From NCBI RefSeq assembly GCF_010093595.1, contig NW_022985441.1, forward strand, positions 372,132-436,131: 64,000 bases of DNA. Direction: 5' to 3'. Below are positions 45,000 through 56,509 of the stretch, one piece after another. Made by a program: the position numbers and the translations under genes. The notes below the pieces were generated by a model. The model was not told where the DNA came from and ran no database searches. It saw only the letters and a list, made by a program, of their open reading frames with translations. The stretch comes from Mytilinidion resinicola (lineage: Eukaryota > Ascomycota > Dothideomycetes > Mytilinidiales > Mytilinidiaceae). Every line of letters begins with the position of its first letter. Position 1 is the first letter of the stretch.

Positions 45000-45633
45000 T
45001 TACCCTACCTTAAAACTCTCAGGCGGGCCAAGGTAACTCGGCAGAACACCGCCCAAATCAAGGACAATCTTCTGCAGCACCACACCCGATTCCACCAGCT
45101 AGATTTTGATGTTATGGTGGCCCTTATCTAGCGCAGCCAAGCTAGTTGTGTTCTTCCACGCGGCTTGTCCGACTGTGTCGTACCATCCAATAGGCCACGC
45201 ACCAGCAGGCTGATCGGTGATGTAAACGCGTCGCTGCGGATCGAAGTCGTCAATCTGTACTACATAGGCGCGCGGGCGGGGTGGGGTTGTGTTAAGACCT
45301 GCGCCGAGAATGAGAGTAAGATTAGCGGCTTTCGCGGCGGTAGTCGGGGTAAACGTGTAGAAGCCATATTCAAGCATTGGAACCGTCGAGGTAGTAGGGG
45401 ATGGGGGCAACTGGATCCGAGACAGTGGTTGCGGAGAGCGTGCGGTAATATCCAAGAAGAGTTGTGTAGTTGAGGTCGGAAGCTGGCATAAAGCTGGTAT
45501 AGTGCTCTGCCTCGATGGAGATGATGCCGTTATCTTCGACGAGTCCGGAGAAGATAGAAGGAATGGACGTCTTATTGTATGTTAACGAGGCTGTTGGCAT
45601 GCGATATTGGGTGCCATAATCTGTTGATGGCAT
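45000..45633 (-). pseudogene. GH115 alpha-glucuronidase C-terminal relic
   Basis: The minus strand shows only the C-terminal domain of a GH115 glycoside hydrolase: NKTSIPSIFSGLVEDNGIIS, IEAEHYTSFMPASDLNYTTL, LEYGFYTFTPTTAAKAANLT, YVVQIDDFDPQRR and ESGVVLQKIVLDLGG. Two lesions are visible. The frame changes in or next to a C run around 45405-45420, between TVSDPVAP and PTTSTVP. A TAG (45101-45099) replaces a codon before LVESGVV. The catalytic part, over 600 residues in intact enzymes, is absent upstream, where unrelated sequence begins. Intact GH115 enzymes remove glucuronic acid from xylan. This copy cannot be functional. Confidence 0.82.
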
Positions 45634-45668
45634 CTTTCGTGAATTTCAAGGGGAATGGAGTGGGAGAC

Positions 45669-45755
45669 GCACATTCATTGATGCACCACTTGAGGTACTT
45701 CATGTTTCGCAGATCAGTGTAGTAGGAAGTCTGTCTTCCAAGGCCATGACTTCGT
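45669..45755 (-). pseudogene. P450 exon fragment
   Basis: About 87 bp closely resemble 42812-42895 of the P450 pseudogene (the part encoding LEGRLPTYTDLRNMKYLKWC), with scattered transitions and one missing base in the CTACCTACAC segment that shifts the frame. The similarity stops near the same exon end. It is a relic of a second, related P450 gene or of a duplication. Confidence 0.82.
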
Positions 45756-45883
45756 CGTAACAGCTCTCACAAGAAGTATTATATCCGCTATTCACAAAGA
45801 TATATATTGTAACAGTCTAGATCTTCAGAACACTCTGCCAAACCAAGTCCTATCGGCGATGGAGTTAGCCACCAACCAGTTCA

Positions 45884-46267
45884 TTAAAAGTTTCCAGGCG
45901 ACCTCTTTAACGCTTCCGCCTGCTTCTGAAGTCTTATTTGCTGCTCCTCTACGCACTCGTTCAGGAATTTCTTTCCTATTTGCATGTCCGCCCCACTGGC
46001 TTGCTTCAAAGCCCACCTGGCGGCTTCCAGATACCCGACCTTGCACTGTGTCCATAGGCGTTGCTCATTGGATGTCTTGGTGAGCGGCCTTGGATAGTAA
46101 GGATCGTTCTCGAAGAAGGCCCGAACTGCTTTCTTCACACCTTCGTCGTCCCCGGAGATGGGGCGGCATTGATTGAAATCCAAGAGCCAGAGACGAATAG
46201 CACGTCGCTTGAAGTTGTGAGAAGTGACATCTTCCCAGGTGGACTTTGGCGCTTTGCCGATCTTCAA
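45884..46267 (-). pseudogene. DUF3669 3' fragment
   Basis: Open for about 127 codons with DUF3669-like features: RRAIRLWLLDFNQCRPIS, GVKKAVRAFFENDPYYPRP, LWTQCKVGYLEAARWALKQ and a basic, coiled C-terminus. In the family this is the C-terminal third. The N-terminal part is not found: a stop (TGA) closes the frame 12 bases above the first sense codon, and the sequence beyond (46374-46816) holds only vague possible remnants in several frames. An acceptor CTAG just upstream leaves open that this is a real last exon. The family's function is unknown. Confidence 0.6.
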
Positions 46268-47434
46268 TCGTCTAGATCACTGGATCGCGTGCAAGACACC
46301 ATCAGGTATCTAGTAATTCCAATCACGATAGATTGAGGCGGCTGATTCGTGCCTCTCCTAGAAGGCTAACGGACTAGTAGTAAGCTTTCCGGGATATTTC
46401 GAAGAATAGGGGCATGAGCCTAGTCAAGTGGGAGAGCAGGGAGTAGGAAGGGGTTCGCGGAAGACGATGCAGAGACGTTGAGGTCCTGCGGCTAAATCGG
46501 GAATGCCCCACTTTAAATCGCGGAGCGCTCTGCCAAGCATCTCCAAATTTTGACCACCTTGTTTCGAACTTCCTCCACACCACTCAAGCCTCAGCAGTCC
46601 TCTCTCCCCAGCTCTGTCCCAAACCGCTGTCATGGCACAAGGAGCAGTGAAGAATCCGCACAAAATCTCCACCTCCAAGAAGTCAGCCCTCTGCACAATT
46701 TCATAGCCCTCCAAAAGCTCACATTTTCTCCCTAGAACCAAATCCTTTGGCCCTAAGACTGGCAACCGCGTTATCAAGCCCAAGAAAGCGAAACTCATCT
46801 CACAACGAAACATCATGAAGAAGGGTTCAGCGGGGCTCTCGTCGATGACAGAGAAGAACCTGGCAGAGAAGGCGGGGCATTTGGAGCTTTTGAAGGGTGG
46901 AAAGAGGGAGGGGAGGATTGGGGGGGATAGGAAGAAAGATAAGAAGATGACAGCATAAGAAAGTCGGAGATTTGGAGGTGCTCGATGAGGATGGAGGGAT
47001 GAGAGCGGAGATCTGGATGCGTGGATTGATACCTTATACCCAAGGAAAAATCACGGATGGAATGAACGGGAATGGCGTTTGAGGTCAGCATTGCTTCGGC
47101 GTACAGCGGCTGCTCTATTTGCTACAAGGGATGAGGAGCTTCTTCATAGTTTCATGTTACATTCGCTAGGGGTATCACGTTACCTCTATGCAAATACAAT
47201 TCGACTTTGTTAGGTCGGAAAGTCTCCATTGAATGCCTTGCATACAGGATAAATTGTGGCTGATTACTACTTTCGTGTGAACTCGGAAAGGACTAAAAGA
47301 GCTCGATTGAAACCCGTTGATATCGCAACTCCAAGTCGAAAGAGTTTCCTATAATATAACCCAAACACACGCCTTTGCACCATAATTGAACAGAGACACG
47401 GCCGAATTATGTGACTGAGATAGGAGAGAATCAC
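46268..47434. other. Unresolved stretch, possible gene remnants
   Basis: About 1.2 kb between the DUF3669 fragment and MTC1. Minus frames at 46424-46816 (130 codons) and 46374-46583 overlap and might be eroded upstream parts of the DUF3669 gene, but I cannot align them. The rest (46820-47430) holds nothing recognisable apart from the presumed MTC1 3' end. Confidence 0.4.
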
Positions 47435-49024
47435 TCAGAGACCAGCCCGCGCGGCCTCTCCCCCTCCTGCTTCTACCACCATCTCCCTAGCCTTTCCTCT
47501 TCCAATACCTCCTTCACCAACGCCCATGCGTCGCGCAACATACCTTTGCGCAACGACGCCTACGCCCAAGTTGATAACCTCTTCCATCCAGTCAGCGACC
47601 CACTCTCGAGGATCAACACCGCCACTCTGGATGATCTCCATTATCTCCTCCGGTAGCTGCTGCTCCTGGCCGGCTTCGGTTGGAGGCGCGTGAGCATCCA
47701 GCCATTCAACCCACTTGAGCGGGAAACCTTGGGAGAGGGTCTTGAAAGTGATACTGTGAATAGGATCGTAAAGATAGATGGCAAACGCCACTAGGTCGTC
47801 GGTTTCCTTTGGCTCTTCCACGCCTCCAGTCTTCTCCGCGTCTGCAGAAGCCGACCCGCCAAACAGATCCTCCGACACAGGGTAGCTAATGGCCTGCAAG
47901 CTGAGGAAGATGTCGCTGCTTCGAACGGGATTGCTCTCGCTTAGGATCTCGGTCGCTTGCTTCGCAGCTTCTTCAATACCTCCTTTCGGCGCAAAGAAAT
48001 CGGTTGCGTAAGCTTCTGCGCTTACCCGCGCGAGCTTTGTGCCCTCCACGAGTCCTTTCACGACGCTCAGGTCCCGCTTGTCAGCTTGACGCCACCATGG
48101 GCCGTCGTTCCATCCGCTCGAGCCGCCAGTGTACCCTGCGTCTGAGGCACGGCGATGAGTGGATTCTAAGCCGCGTTGGATGACGAGGAGGTCACCACCT
48201 TCCACTTGCGACATTACGGTAGAGAAGGTCTGGTAGATTATAGGATCGAGTGAGGGGTAGCCAACGAGATCATGGGTAATATGGATCTGAAGGCGCTCAT
48301 GCTGCGAGATGGGAGGAGCGAGCGTGTGCAAGATGTTTGTGAAGGTAGGAAGGGCACGAGAGCGAAGTTCTCCCCCTGCAGTTCATCGTCAGTAGCGAAA
48401 ACCTTCGTAGACATGAGGACCAAACGTGAACATACCGATACCACGCAGCGCCCCTACATTTCCTTTGACCTGCTCGGCCCACCGCTGCGCCTCCTCGTTC
48501 TTCTGGATCTCCTTTACGGCAGCTTCTGCCTGCTTTACTGCCGCACTGGCAGTCGAGAGAAGACCTCCCCACCAGCCTCCCCCGGTTGCCTTTGTTGGCT
48601 CCGGTTCGGGGGTTGCTTCGGCCTTTGGCTCCTCATCGGTTGCTGAGAAGCCCTGGTGGAAGGATCGCGTGCTCTCTCCAGACTTGCGTGGTGGATGCTG
48701 CTGCTTGTTATCTTCGCTCGTGCGCGTAGAGCCTGTAGACGAAGGCGTAGCTATTCCCGTCCTTCTCGGTGATCGGTTCCTGCTGGTGGTGGACGAAGAG
48801 CGAAGTTTGGGGGTGTTTGGTCTACTAGAAGGCCTAGCAGGTTCAGGTCTCTCAAATTTCTCGAGCGCTTCAAGTTCCTCGAGCTCCTTGAGGGCGTCAA
48901 TCTCGCGTTCAGAACTCCCGCGAGCAGCTTTGGCCTTGGTCGAGCTCTTGGGCGGCGCTTTGGGCGGCGCCTGAGCCTCAAACTCAAGCTCGGCGAGCTG
49001 CTCCTCGACAGTCTTAGGGGCCAT
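47435..49024 (-). CDS. MTC1: Maintenance of telomere capping protein 1
   Basis: Two exons, 49024-48436 and 48375-47435, with a 60-bp phase-1 intron (GTATGT..CTGCAG); 509 residues. The N-terminal 140 residues are Ser/Pro/Glu-rich. The family core follows: WWGGLLSTASAAVKQAEAAV, WAEQVKGNVGALRGIGGELR, PTFTNILHTLAPPISQHERL, HITHDLVGYPSLD and SGWNDGPWWRQADKRDL, then VAFAIYLYDPIHSITFKTLS and a C-terminal WVADWMEEVINLGVGVVAQR. Yeast Mtc1 was found by genetic interaction with cdc13 and localises to the early secretory pathway, so the telomere link may be indirect (family knowledge). It is divergent from the AT-hook gene. Confidence 0.87.
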
Positions 49025-49559
49025 AGATGTGCGGGGTATACTCAGAGTTGGGGCGTGGAGAAAACAATCGTGAGTAGTGCGTGCATGTGCAGTGTGAGGG
49101 GTGCCAGGTATTTTGATGACCTCGTTCCACAGGGCGGTACCCAGGTATTGATAATGTCGAAACAGGCTTAGCGCTCCAGGGCTGGCTCTGCACGGTGATT
49201 GGTGCTTGGCGACGAGCTAAGTTTTGCTTGCTGAGTGCAACTCGATCCATCAGCGCCAACAAAGATCACGCTCCTCTCAAGCAGTCCATCACCCTCTCTG
49301 CTGTTCTCCTTCCAGCTCGCTATTCAGCGGTGCCGTATCAGGCTTCTCTGTTTATTTACTCGTTTCCCCGCAGCACTAAGCTTACGTTTCTCCCTACAAT
49401 TCCAAGGTTGTACTGCCGAGCTCACCCTTTCCATGGTTCAGGCCCATCAGGGTACGAGCAACGTATACCGTGTGCAACTACCATTTGCATCCTCTTTTGG
49501 TTTCAGTTTGGCCTCTTGATGGTCCATTGAATATTTCATGGTCTTTCCTTCATTAAACA
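49025..49559. promoter_or_regulatory. Divergent promoter, MTC1/AT-hook gene
   Basis: 535 bp between two divergent start codons, pyrimidine-rich towards the AT-hook gene, as is usual for fungal leaders. No defined factor site is recognised. Confidence 0.4.
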
Positions 49560-52309
49560 ATGCCTCCCAAAGCCAATCCAGCCACGCGTGGCGGAGCAAC
49601 ACGGGGCGCCAAGAATGATGCAGGACCTGCTCGCATTTCGACACGAAGCAAAGCAAAACCCGCATCCAACCCCAAAGCAGATGTTGCAAACGCAAAGTCT
49701 GCAGTCAATGGCACGTCCAATGGCAACCTTGGCACATCTTCTCGCAAAATCACTCGGTCATCATCCAACATCATCACATATGATCAGATCTTTGTTGGCG
49801 GACCACCTGCTCAGATTACCGCTACCTACAAGAAACCAGTTCTCGTCATTTCCGGGCTGACTGAAGAGTTCCAAGTGCATTTAGAACAACAGTCAACCTC
49901 CGAGCGTAATTCAACAAAGTCCGGCCAGAGATCGAACCCGCCGTCACTGACGAAAGAAGATAACTCGGATGACGAGTCTGACAGTCCTGAGCCGCCAAGC
50001 GTGAATCTAGCGCCTCCGCGTCGAGGCGGGCGTGGCGGAAGACGAGGTGGGAGGGGCGGCAGAGGAGGGAGGGTTAAGAATACTATCTCTCCAAGAAAAG
50101 CCCGGCCAACTCGAACTGCAGCACCAACATTTCCACTCGCCGATGTTGATGAGGAAATGGATGATGATGAGTCCCCCGATGCCAGCGCCAATGGCACCGG
50201 GGATGACGATGCAGAGATGCTAGATCGACCAGACCAAATGGATGTCGAGCCGGCAATTGCTATACATGTTGAACCGGCCACAAAATCTTCCAAAACATCC
50301 CCAGCTCCAAGTTTGAAGAAACAAAATAGTGATTTGTCAATAGCCGACTTGACCCGAAGGCTTGATCCATCCCCGCGAAAAGAGAGTGTCGCTCCGACTA
50401 TACGAGAGTCTGGGAGCGCAACTCCTGCGGGCAGTCAAACAGCGCGTGTGAAAGAGATTATCGACGAAGAATTATCAGAAAGCGACCTGCCGACAGCGTT
50501 TCTGGACGAATGGCCGCTGAGCGAGTTGGTCTATGAGGATAAAGCTGACGAGATTCACAAGAAGAGGTTTCAAGCATTGCGTCCTACCCAAGATATCACT
50601 TCTAGCCTCACGATACGTGACCCTGCAACCCGACCCACTTGGGTTCTGCAAACGGTATCGGAGAGAGCTTTTGAAATCCTGAGGACATTGCAGGACGAGT
50701 TCCTCATGCTCGACGACAGAGTGAGTTGTCATGCCTTATCTCCTTTAATGCGTCAAAGCAATGTGGACATAGCTAACTGGTTGAAAGACCGCGCCCCACG
50801 CTCATCCCCCAAAGAAGCCGGCCACGGGCGGTCGCATCCCAATCGACCCATTAGTGTTTGAAGACATGAAAGAAGCAGAGCTCTATAATTACGTCTACGA
50901 CCCGAAACGGGCGCCCGGAACGCAGGATCCTTTTCTTCAACGTCTCGGTCGTGATTACGTCGGAGGGCGTGAGTTGAGGCAACGCCGAGCGGCGCGCGAT
51001 ATGCTCGGCTCGGCGGCTGCTAGCGAGGAAGACGAAGATGAAGAAGAGAGCGGAAGAGCAGGAAAGAGGCGGCGGCGAGCTGTTCAGCGATTTGACGGCA
51101 CAGAAACAGGCAATGGGACCGAAACACCCCCTCGTCGATTTGGTTGGGGAGGCGCACGGAAGAGAGGCGTCAGTGCCATCACGGGTTCTCAAACTCCAGA
51201 GGTTGAAAGACGAGGAAAAAGACCAAAGACGGAAGGCCAGCTGCTTCCGCAGCGGATCCGTGAAATGAGAGGTGAGAGTATCATGAACAGCTCTGGCGAC
51301 TCTGGAGATGACGGAAGTCCTGCACCCAATAGCCAATCGTCAAAACGGCGAGGACGACCACCTGGAAGCAAGAACTTACAAAAACGGAGTGACGCCGGTA
51401 TCAAGAAGGGACCACGAAAAGGCACCTTTGGCGGTCTGCAAAAGTCAAAACCGATGACACTAGAAAGCTTAAGTCAAGGCCAAAACCAGTTCGCAGTCGA
51501 ACCCATGATCCGAGCACCAACACCTGTTGCTGCACCCAGTCATACAGTCATGCCTCCCTCGTCAACGGTCTTCCAGGCCGCACCTCAGCCAGCCACAGCT
51601 CCACCTTCAGACTCTATTCTAGGCTCGACAGCTGTACCTGCTACCGCCGAGCAATACATCACCACCACGCCCCTCTCCCAATACGGCTCCAACTACATCG
51701 ATGAACCCACAACCCCAAACGGCAGCAATTCGGACAAGAAGCGCAAACAGCGCGTCAAGTCCGAGAAGCGCAGCCAGAGCATGACTATATGGTGGGCAGA
51801 GCGCAAAGCACGCGCCGCCGAGCGCAAGGCCGCCGAAGCGCGAGCCAGCGGCCACCAACTCCACCACGACGCCCCCATGCATTCCCCCTCCCTCTCTGCC
51901 TACTCAAGTCCCATGGCCCACCCCCATACTTACTCCCCTTCCCTCGGCGTCAGCAGCGGCCTCACCGCGCTGCCTTCCGGCGGCGGCCGCAACTCGATGC
52001 CGCTTCTCGCACCTGCACCTACGCCGTCGCTAACTCACACTAGAGCGCCAGCGCCGCAGCAGATGTACCGCTCAGCGTACCCGCCCACCCAACCGCAGGA
52101 CCCGAGGGCTATGAACATGATCCAGCGTCCCTCGTCAGGCGGTCCACCGCCACTGGCTCCTGCACCACCGGCGCCGCATCGACACTCGCTGAGCCATATC
52201 CCGCCGCCGATATCACCGTACGGACCACCACAAGGCCAGACGCAGGGCTATCAGCAGCAGCATCCCCATCCCCAACAACAACAACAGCAGCAACTTGTCC
52301 ATCACCAGC

Positions 52310-52347
<38 letters not shown>

Positions 52348-52665
52348 GCGCAGCTCCAAGCGCAATCTCAAGCACACTACAGGCAACCGCAACACGGGCC
52401 TGGGAATCCGTACGGTCACGCACATTCTCACTCGCATTCTCAGTCGCAGTCGCACGCGCAGCCGCTAGCGCCGGCGCCGGAGCGGCGCGAGAGCGAGAGG
52501 GAGATGGAGGAAAGGATGATGCAAGAGCGCCATCGGCAGCAGCAACAGCAGCAGCAGCAGAGGGACGGCGAGCGCGAGCGGGAGGAGCATGAGCGCAGAG
52601 AGGCGGAGAAGCCGGGGTGGCAGCGGGAGGCGGAGTATTTGGCGGGCCGGTTTCGGCGGGAGTGA
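49560..52665 (+). CDS. Large AT-hook, Gln-rich nuclear protein
   Basis: Two exons, 49560-50720 and 50788-52665, with a 67-bp phase-0 intron (GTGAGT..TGAAAG); 1012 residues. Residues about 158-180 form an RGG-like Arg/Gly tract. Residues about 310-470 look ordered and conserved: FLDEWPLSELVYEDKADEIH, TWVLQTVSERAFEILRTLQD, GGRIPIDPLVFEDMKEAELY and LQRLGRDYVGGRELRQRR; the intron falls inside this part. An AT-hook core KRRGRPPGSK is near residue 572. The last third is Pro-, His- and Gln-rich, with a CAA/CAG-coded polyglutamine tract and a Glu/Arg charged end. It is probably a chromatin or transcription cofactor (inference); I do not recognise the family. Confidence 0.82.
52262..52356 (+). repeat. 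CAA/CAG polyglutamine microsatellite
   Basis: Mostly CAA codons with some CAG, including a long pure CAA run around 52304-52346, in frame within the AT-hook gene. Such tracts vary in length between strains. Confidence 0.85.
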
Positions 52666-53654
52666 CGGCGGGAGTAGGTGGGGTGGTGAGCTGGAGAAGA
52701 GTGCAAGCAGGGAAGGCGAGTGTGCGCCTTGTATTCAGTTTCTGGAGGTGGGAGGGGTGGGAGGCATATCTTTGATTTTGACATTGTGTTTTTGCGATCG
52801 AGTTATCGGAATTTTGATTGCAGAGTAGACTTAGGTGCATATTTTCTTTTTTTCGCTGAGAAGCGTTCAATACCAGCTCTTTCAATCACGTTTATCTGCT
52901 TGCTCCCTGCTTTCATTCCTCTGTGCATTCAAGAACCTAGCATCAGCCTCGCCTCAGTGTGCGTGTGTGATGGCTTAGCAAACTTTCTGCGGGCAGAGTC
53001 TGCCATCCATCTTTCTACCCTGCTTCCCAATTTGCAGGTCGTGAGTGCGATCTGGCGTAACACGCACCTTGCTGTTTTCTCCGCTTTAGCTGGCGTGAGG
53101 CGGGGAGGCTTGATAGGTAGCACCGCCACGTGGGTGGATTAGATCCTGGGGTTTGATGGGTGTAGGGAAGTACGGCAGTGGGCGCGTGGCGGGAGGTTAG
53201 TGGGAGCATTTCAGTGGGTGTGTGGGCAAACTGTGTGCGTAACGCACCAAATTGGGGTATGTGAGGGAATATGCCGCGGACTCCGGTAGAAGGTTAGTGG
53301 GTGACCGAGAGGTTGTGTGTTGAAGAAGGGGACCGCAGTATGCATGGACCGCGTAGGGCTTTTTTTTAATACAAGTACAAAAGAACGTAGATTGAAGCCG
53401 TGCAGTTGAAGCAAGTCGTGATATCATCGCAAGACGTTTGAGCAAGAGACGTAGGCGCTCCATCCTCCCTCTCGCTCTCCCCCGTATCGAATGTAGTGTA
53501 CAAAATCAGAACGACGTATGCCTCTCCTGCAATCTGTCTCGCTCGTGTGCTAACAAAAGCTAGTAACGCTGTAGATTGCAAAGGGGAACTATCCATGCGA
53601 ACTCCTCTCCTTTTCCAATCCTCTCCATCACCGCGTACGAAGTATGCTATCACA
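52666..53654. other. Intergenic, no supported gene
   Basis: About 1 kb between convergent gene ends. Several frames of 60-140 codons on both strands, none with domains. Confidence 0.5.
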
Positions 53655-53909
53655 TCACCGCCGCGATGCAGTCGGCCCAAGATAGTTCCACCCCCGCTGC
53701 CGTCCGTACGCCGTTGCTCTCATCTTACACGCGTGGCAGTCGTCGTTGATGCGATGCGGTAGTATTCGACAGTTATCTTGAAACGGGACGGCGCGCTGAT
53801 CGTGTGGGCGGTCGATGCGGGTTAGTTGCTGATACATGCGGCTGCAGTACTGGCCGTGCCTGACCTGGCTGTGGCCGCAGTTCCAGATGAAGTTGTAAGA
53901 GTGACACAT
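53655..53909 (-). CDS. Small Cys-rich protein with MC..CGH start
   Basis: 84 residues from the ATG at 53909, starting MCHSYNFIWNCGHSQVRHGQ and continuing YCSRMY, then DDCHACKMRATAYG near the end. Six Cys and several His suggest a small metal-binding or disulfide fold, though there is no signal peptide. The first 25 residues share M-C, aromatic residues, C-G-H and Y-C with the start of the 1281-residue protein at 12039. Small fungal proteins with this start are common, but I know no function. It could also be the first exon of a longer gene. Confidence 0.58.
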   Translation of the reverse strand: MCHSYNFIWNCGHSQVRHGQYCSRMYQQLTRIDRPHDQRAVPFQDNCRILPHRINDDCHACKMRATAYGRQRGWNYLGPTASRR

Positions 53910-56509
53910 CGGGATCGCTTTCAGGTAGAGAGGACGGAAAATAGATGGCTCGTGGTTTGGACAGTGGCAGTCAGTTGCTTTGGTTTGGCTTCAGTGGTTG
54001 TCGAGCAGCTGCGCAGAGTATTCAATACGACGAATGGAGATAGATGCTGTAGAGGGACGCAGAGGTCTACAAAGGTTGGATTGATATCAGAAAAATTTGT
54101 TTGACCGACTGCAATGATAAGTTTGAAGGAGACAAAGCTGTTGGAGAGTAGAAGAAAGAGACGTATGATTGATCTACTATTCAGTTGTCGTTTTTGCTGT
54201 CAGTTGAGAGAGGCTCTTTATTGATGCGGGTTCTTGCTTGGATGGATGGGTTCTGGCATTGTTCAGGCCAAAATTATGCGGAAGTCTTATATCAGAATTT
54301 TGGTGGGGCTGAACTCTGTGTTGGCTGGTTCAACCAAGGAGATTCTAGGTAGTGATGTTGGCATCATGCTATTGTACGTAGCAGCAGGCGTCACACCGAA
54401 TGATCGATAGGGGACTGCGACATGCCAGCGAGTAGTGATGGTAGAGGGGGTTCCTCCGCTTTCTGGAGACATGCAAACGTACGAGGGCCACTAATAAGCT
54501 CGAGCTGCTGTCTAAGGAGAGAGAAAGTATGAAACAAGATATAGGATCTCCGAAGTAGGAGGCGAAGGACGAGGCATTAGGGGCTCTAGACTTGTACAAA
54601 CCCAGGCGTGAGAGCACTGTCGTTGGAAATCGGTGCTCATGATTGGTAATCAAGAATCGTCTCTGATCGCTTATATCAAGCTAATAGGGTCTACTTACAG
54701 GTGTTGGGGACGACGACGTAGCAACGACACGTTCAGACATGTGTGCTTTCCATGTTTGCGACGCGGGATCCGGCTCGATTTCCGCGGGTCTAATAGAATT
54801 CGTCAGAGTCATCGGTGTGTTCCTAAAAAGGTCTGTATACTGTTCATCTAGGAGATATCTGGAGCCAATAGGTTCCGAGGCGATGATTTGAACCTAGAGA
54901 TGTAAAGGGAGGGTTGCTTGATGCTGTGAATAAGACGCGACTCCTTTAAGCTTGGCATCTCAATCGACGGTCACTGCATCTCAACGCTGTCTATAGCAGC
55001 GACCCGCCCCTAGTGGTGAGTATGAGAGAGGAAAAGAGCGCGTTGGCAAGTCAAGATGGTGGGTGATGTGGTGATGTGGCGAGTGGGGGTGGTACAACAG
55101 TCATGCTTGACGTAGTGGGATGGAAGACGTCTGATGCCCTGAGTAACGTAAGTACTTCAGAACGACAACCTGCTGTAAAGGTGATACGACATGTATATGT
55201 ACAAGAGTGCTACCAGGGTCCCACGTGACTATCACAGCTGTCAGATGTCTTGCAGCCAACGTCCCGCAGTGTGACCTGCAACGAGACACAGGGCTGAAGA
55301 AGGGTTCAATAGGCGTACAAGTATAGGCTCGTAGTACCTCGAGACTGATGGTGATATAGCCGCGTGTAGTCTAGAGTTGCAGTTGAGAAGGGGGGTGGGC
55401 ATTGATGAAGACCTGAATCGGAGAGTTTTTCAGGAGAGTTGATTTCTTTGCGTACGTTCTTGGTTGATAGGCAATGTGAGTCGGTTTCGCAGAACAATGT
55501 GCTATGTAGACACTGCACCCCAAGTCGTGCTGCTGACAGAGTATGCGTCATGGAAACTTTTCAAGACGCGGAGACGGATACTATTGGCGCAAAAGGCAGG
55601 TGGGATCTGGGGGCTGTTTCTGAGGCGTTCGGACCGCGGGCGGGTCTCGTATTCTTCGAACCATCCCGTCTCAGAGGACTTTGAAGAGCAACAGGACGAC
55701 TTCTGCGAGAGGAGCAAGTTCGTTTTGAGCATGTTGAGAGCTACCGCCCCCATGGGCCACGATGTCCCTGGCGCATACGCCCCTCAGAGGGCCCTGATGG
55801 TGGTGAGGTTGAATCTATTTTGGTGCGACGTGGGTTCTTTCGGCGTGGCGCTTTGCCCTATGCAGGTCTAGCCGTGGTGTTCGCTCGCACACGGCGGGAA
55901 GCGGTTCGTGTACGATGGAACTGAGAAATGCTAATACGAGATATTCAGGCCATCACGGCTCTAGCGCGCCAGTCAGTGGGTCTCATTTGCGCGCTGCCCC
56001 GGCGCAGACAGCCCAAGAGGATAGTTTCCTGCAGAACGACGGCTCGAGCAGCCGCCAAAGCCGTGTAATAAGCTGCAGATGCCAGGGCTGGCCCCATGGC
56101 GTGCCCCTGGACGGCCGCAAAGGGTTTGGGTGAAAGGCTCCACCTCCAACACCTGACCGGCGTCCATTCCTCGCCGCCACCCCGGATACTGTGCATTCCG
56201 CTGGCAGCCCCCTCTTCGTCAACCTCTTCTTGTACATCTTGTCGTTGCACTTTGTTTGCCCATGCATTGTTAATACTTCGCCCCACACTCGCTTTCCGTT
56301 GCGCCTACTAACTATACAGCCATCGCTCTCTCCGCCGGGAACAACCCCTTGAGTCCCTAACACCATTCGCTCAAACCTTACCTCGACGTTTCAGCAATCT
56401 AAGACCTGGACAAGCGCCCATCACCACCGCTGCTCTTCGGACTGACGGCCGTGGGCCATATCTGGACGGCTTCCTGCATCTTTAGCCCGCAACTCCAACG
56501 CGTCTCGCC
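53910..56509. other. Long gene-poor interval
   Basis: About 2.6 kb. Frames up to 135 codons occur (plus 55464-55871; several minus frames in 55945-56366), all unrecognised and mutually overlapping. The last few hundred bases are pyrimidine-rich, consistent with the GH16 gene's promoter and leader. Confidence 0.5.

Noticed and set aside
52109..52885. Minus frames with long Leu or Val runs, membrane-protein-like
   Set aside because: The runs are the antisense reading of the CAA/CAG polyglutamine tract, not real hydrophobic helices.
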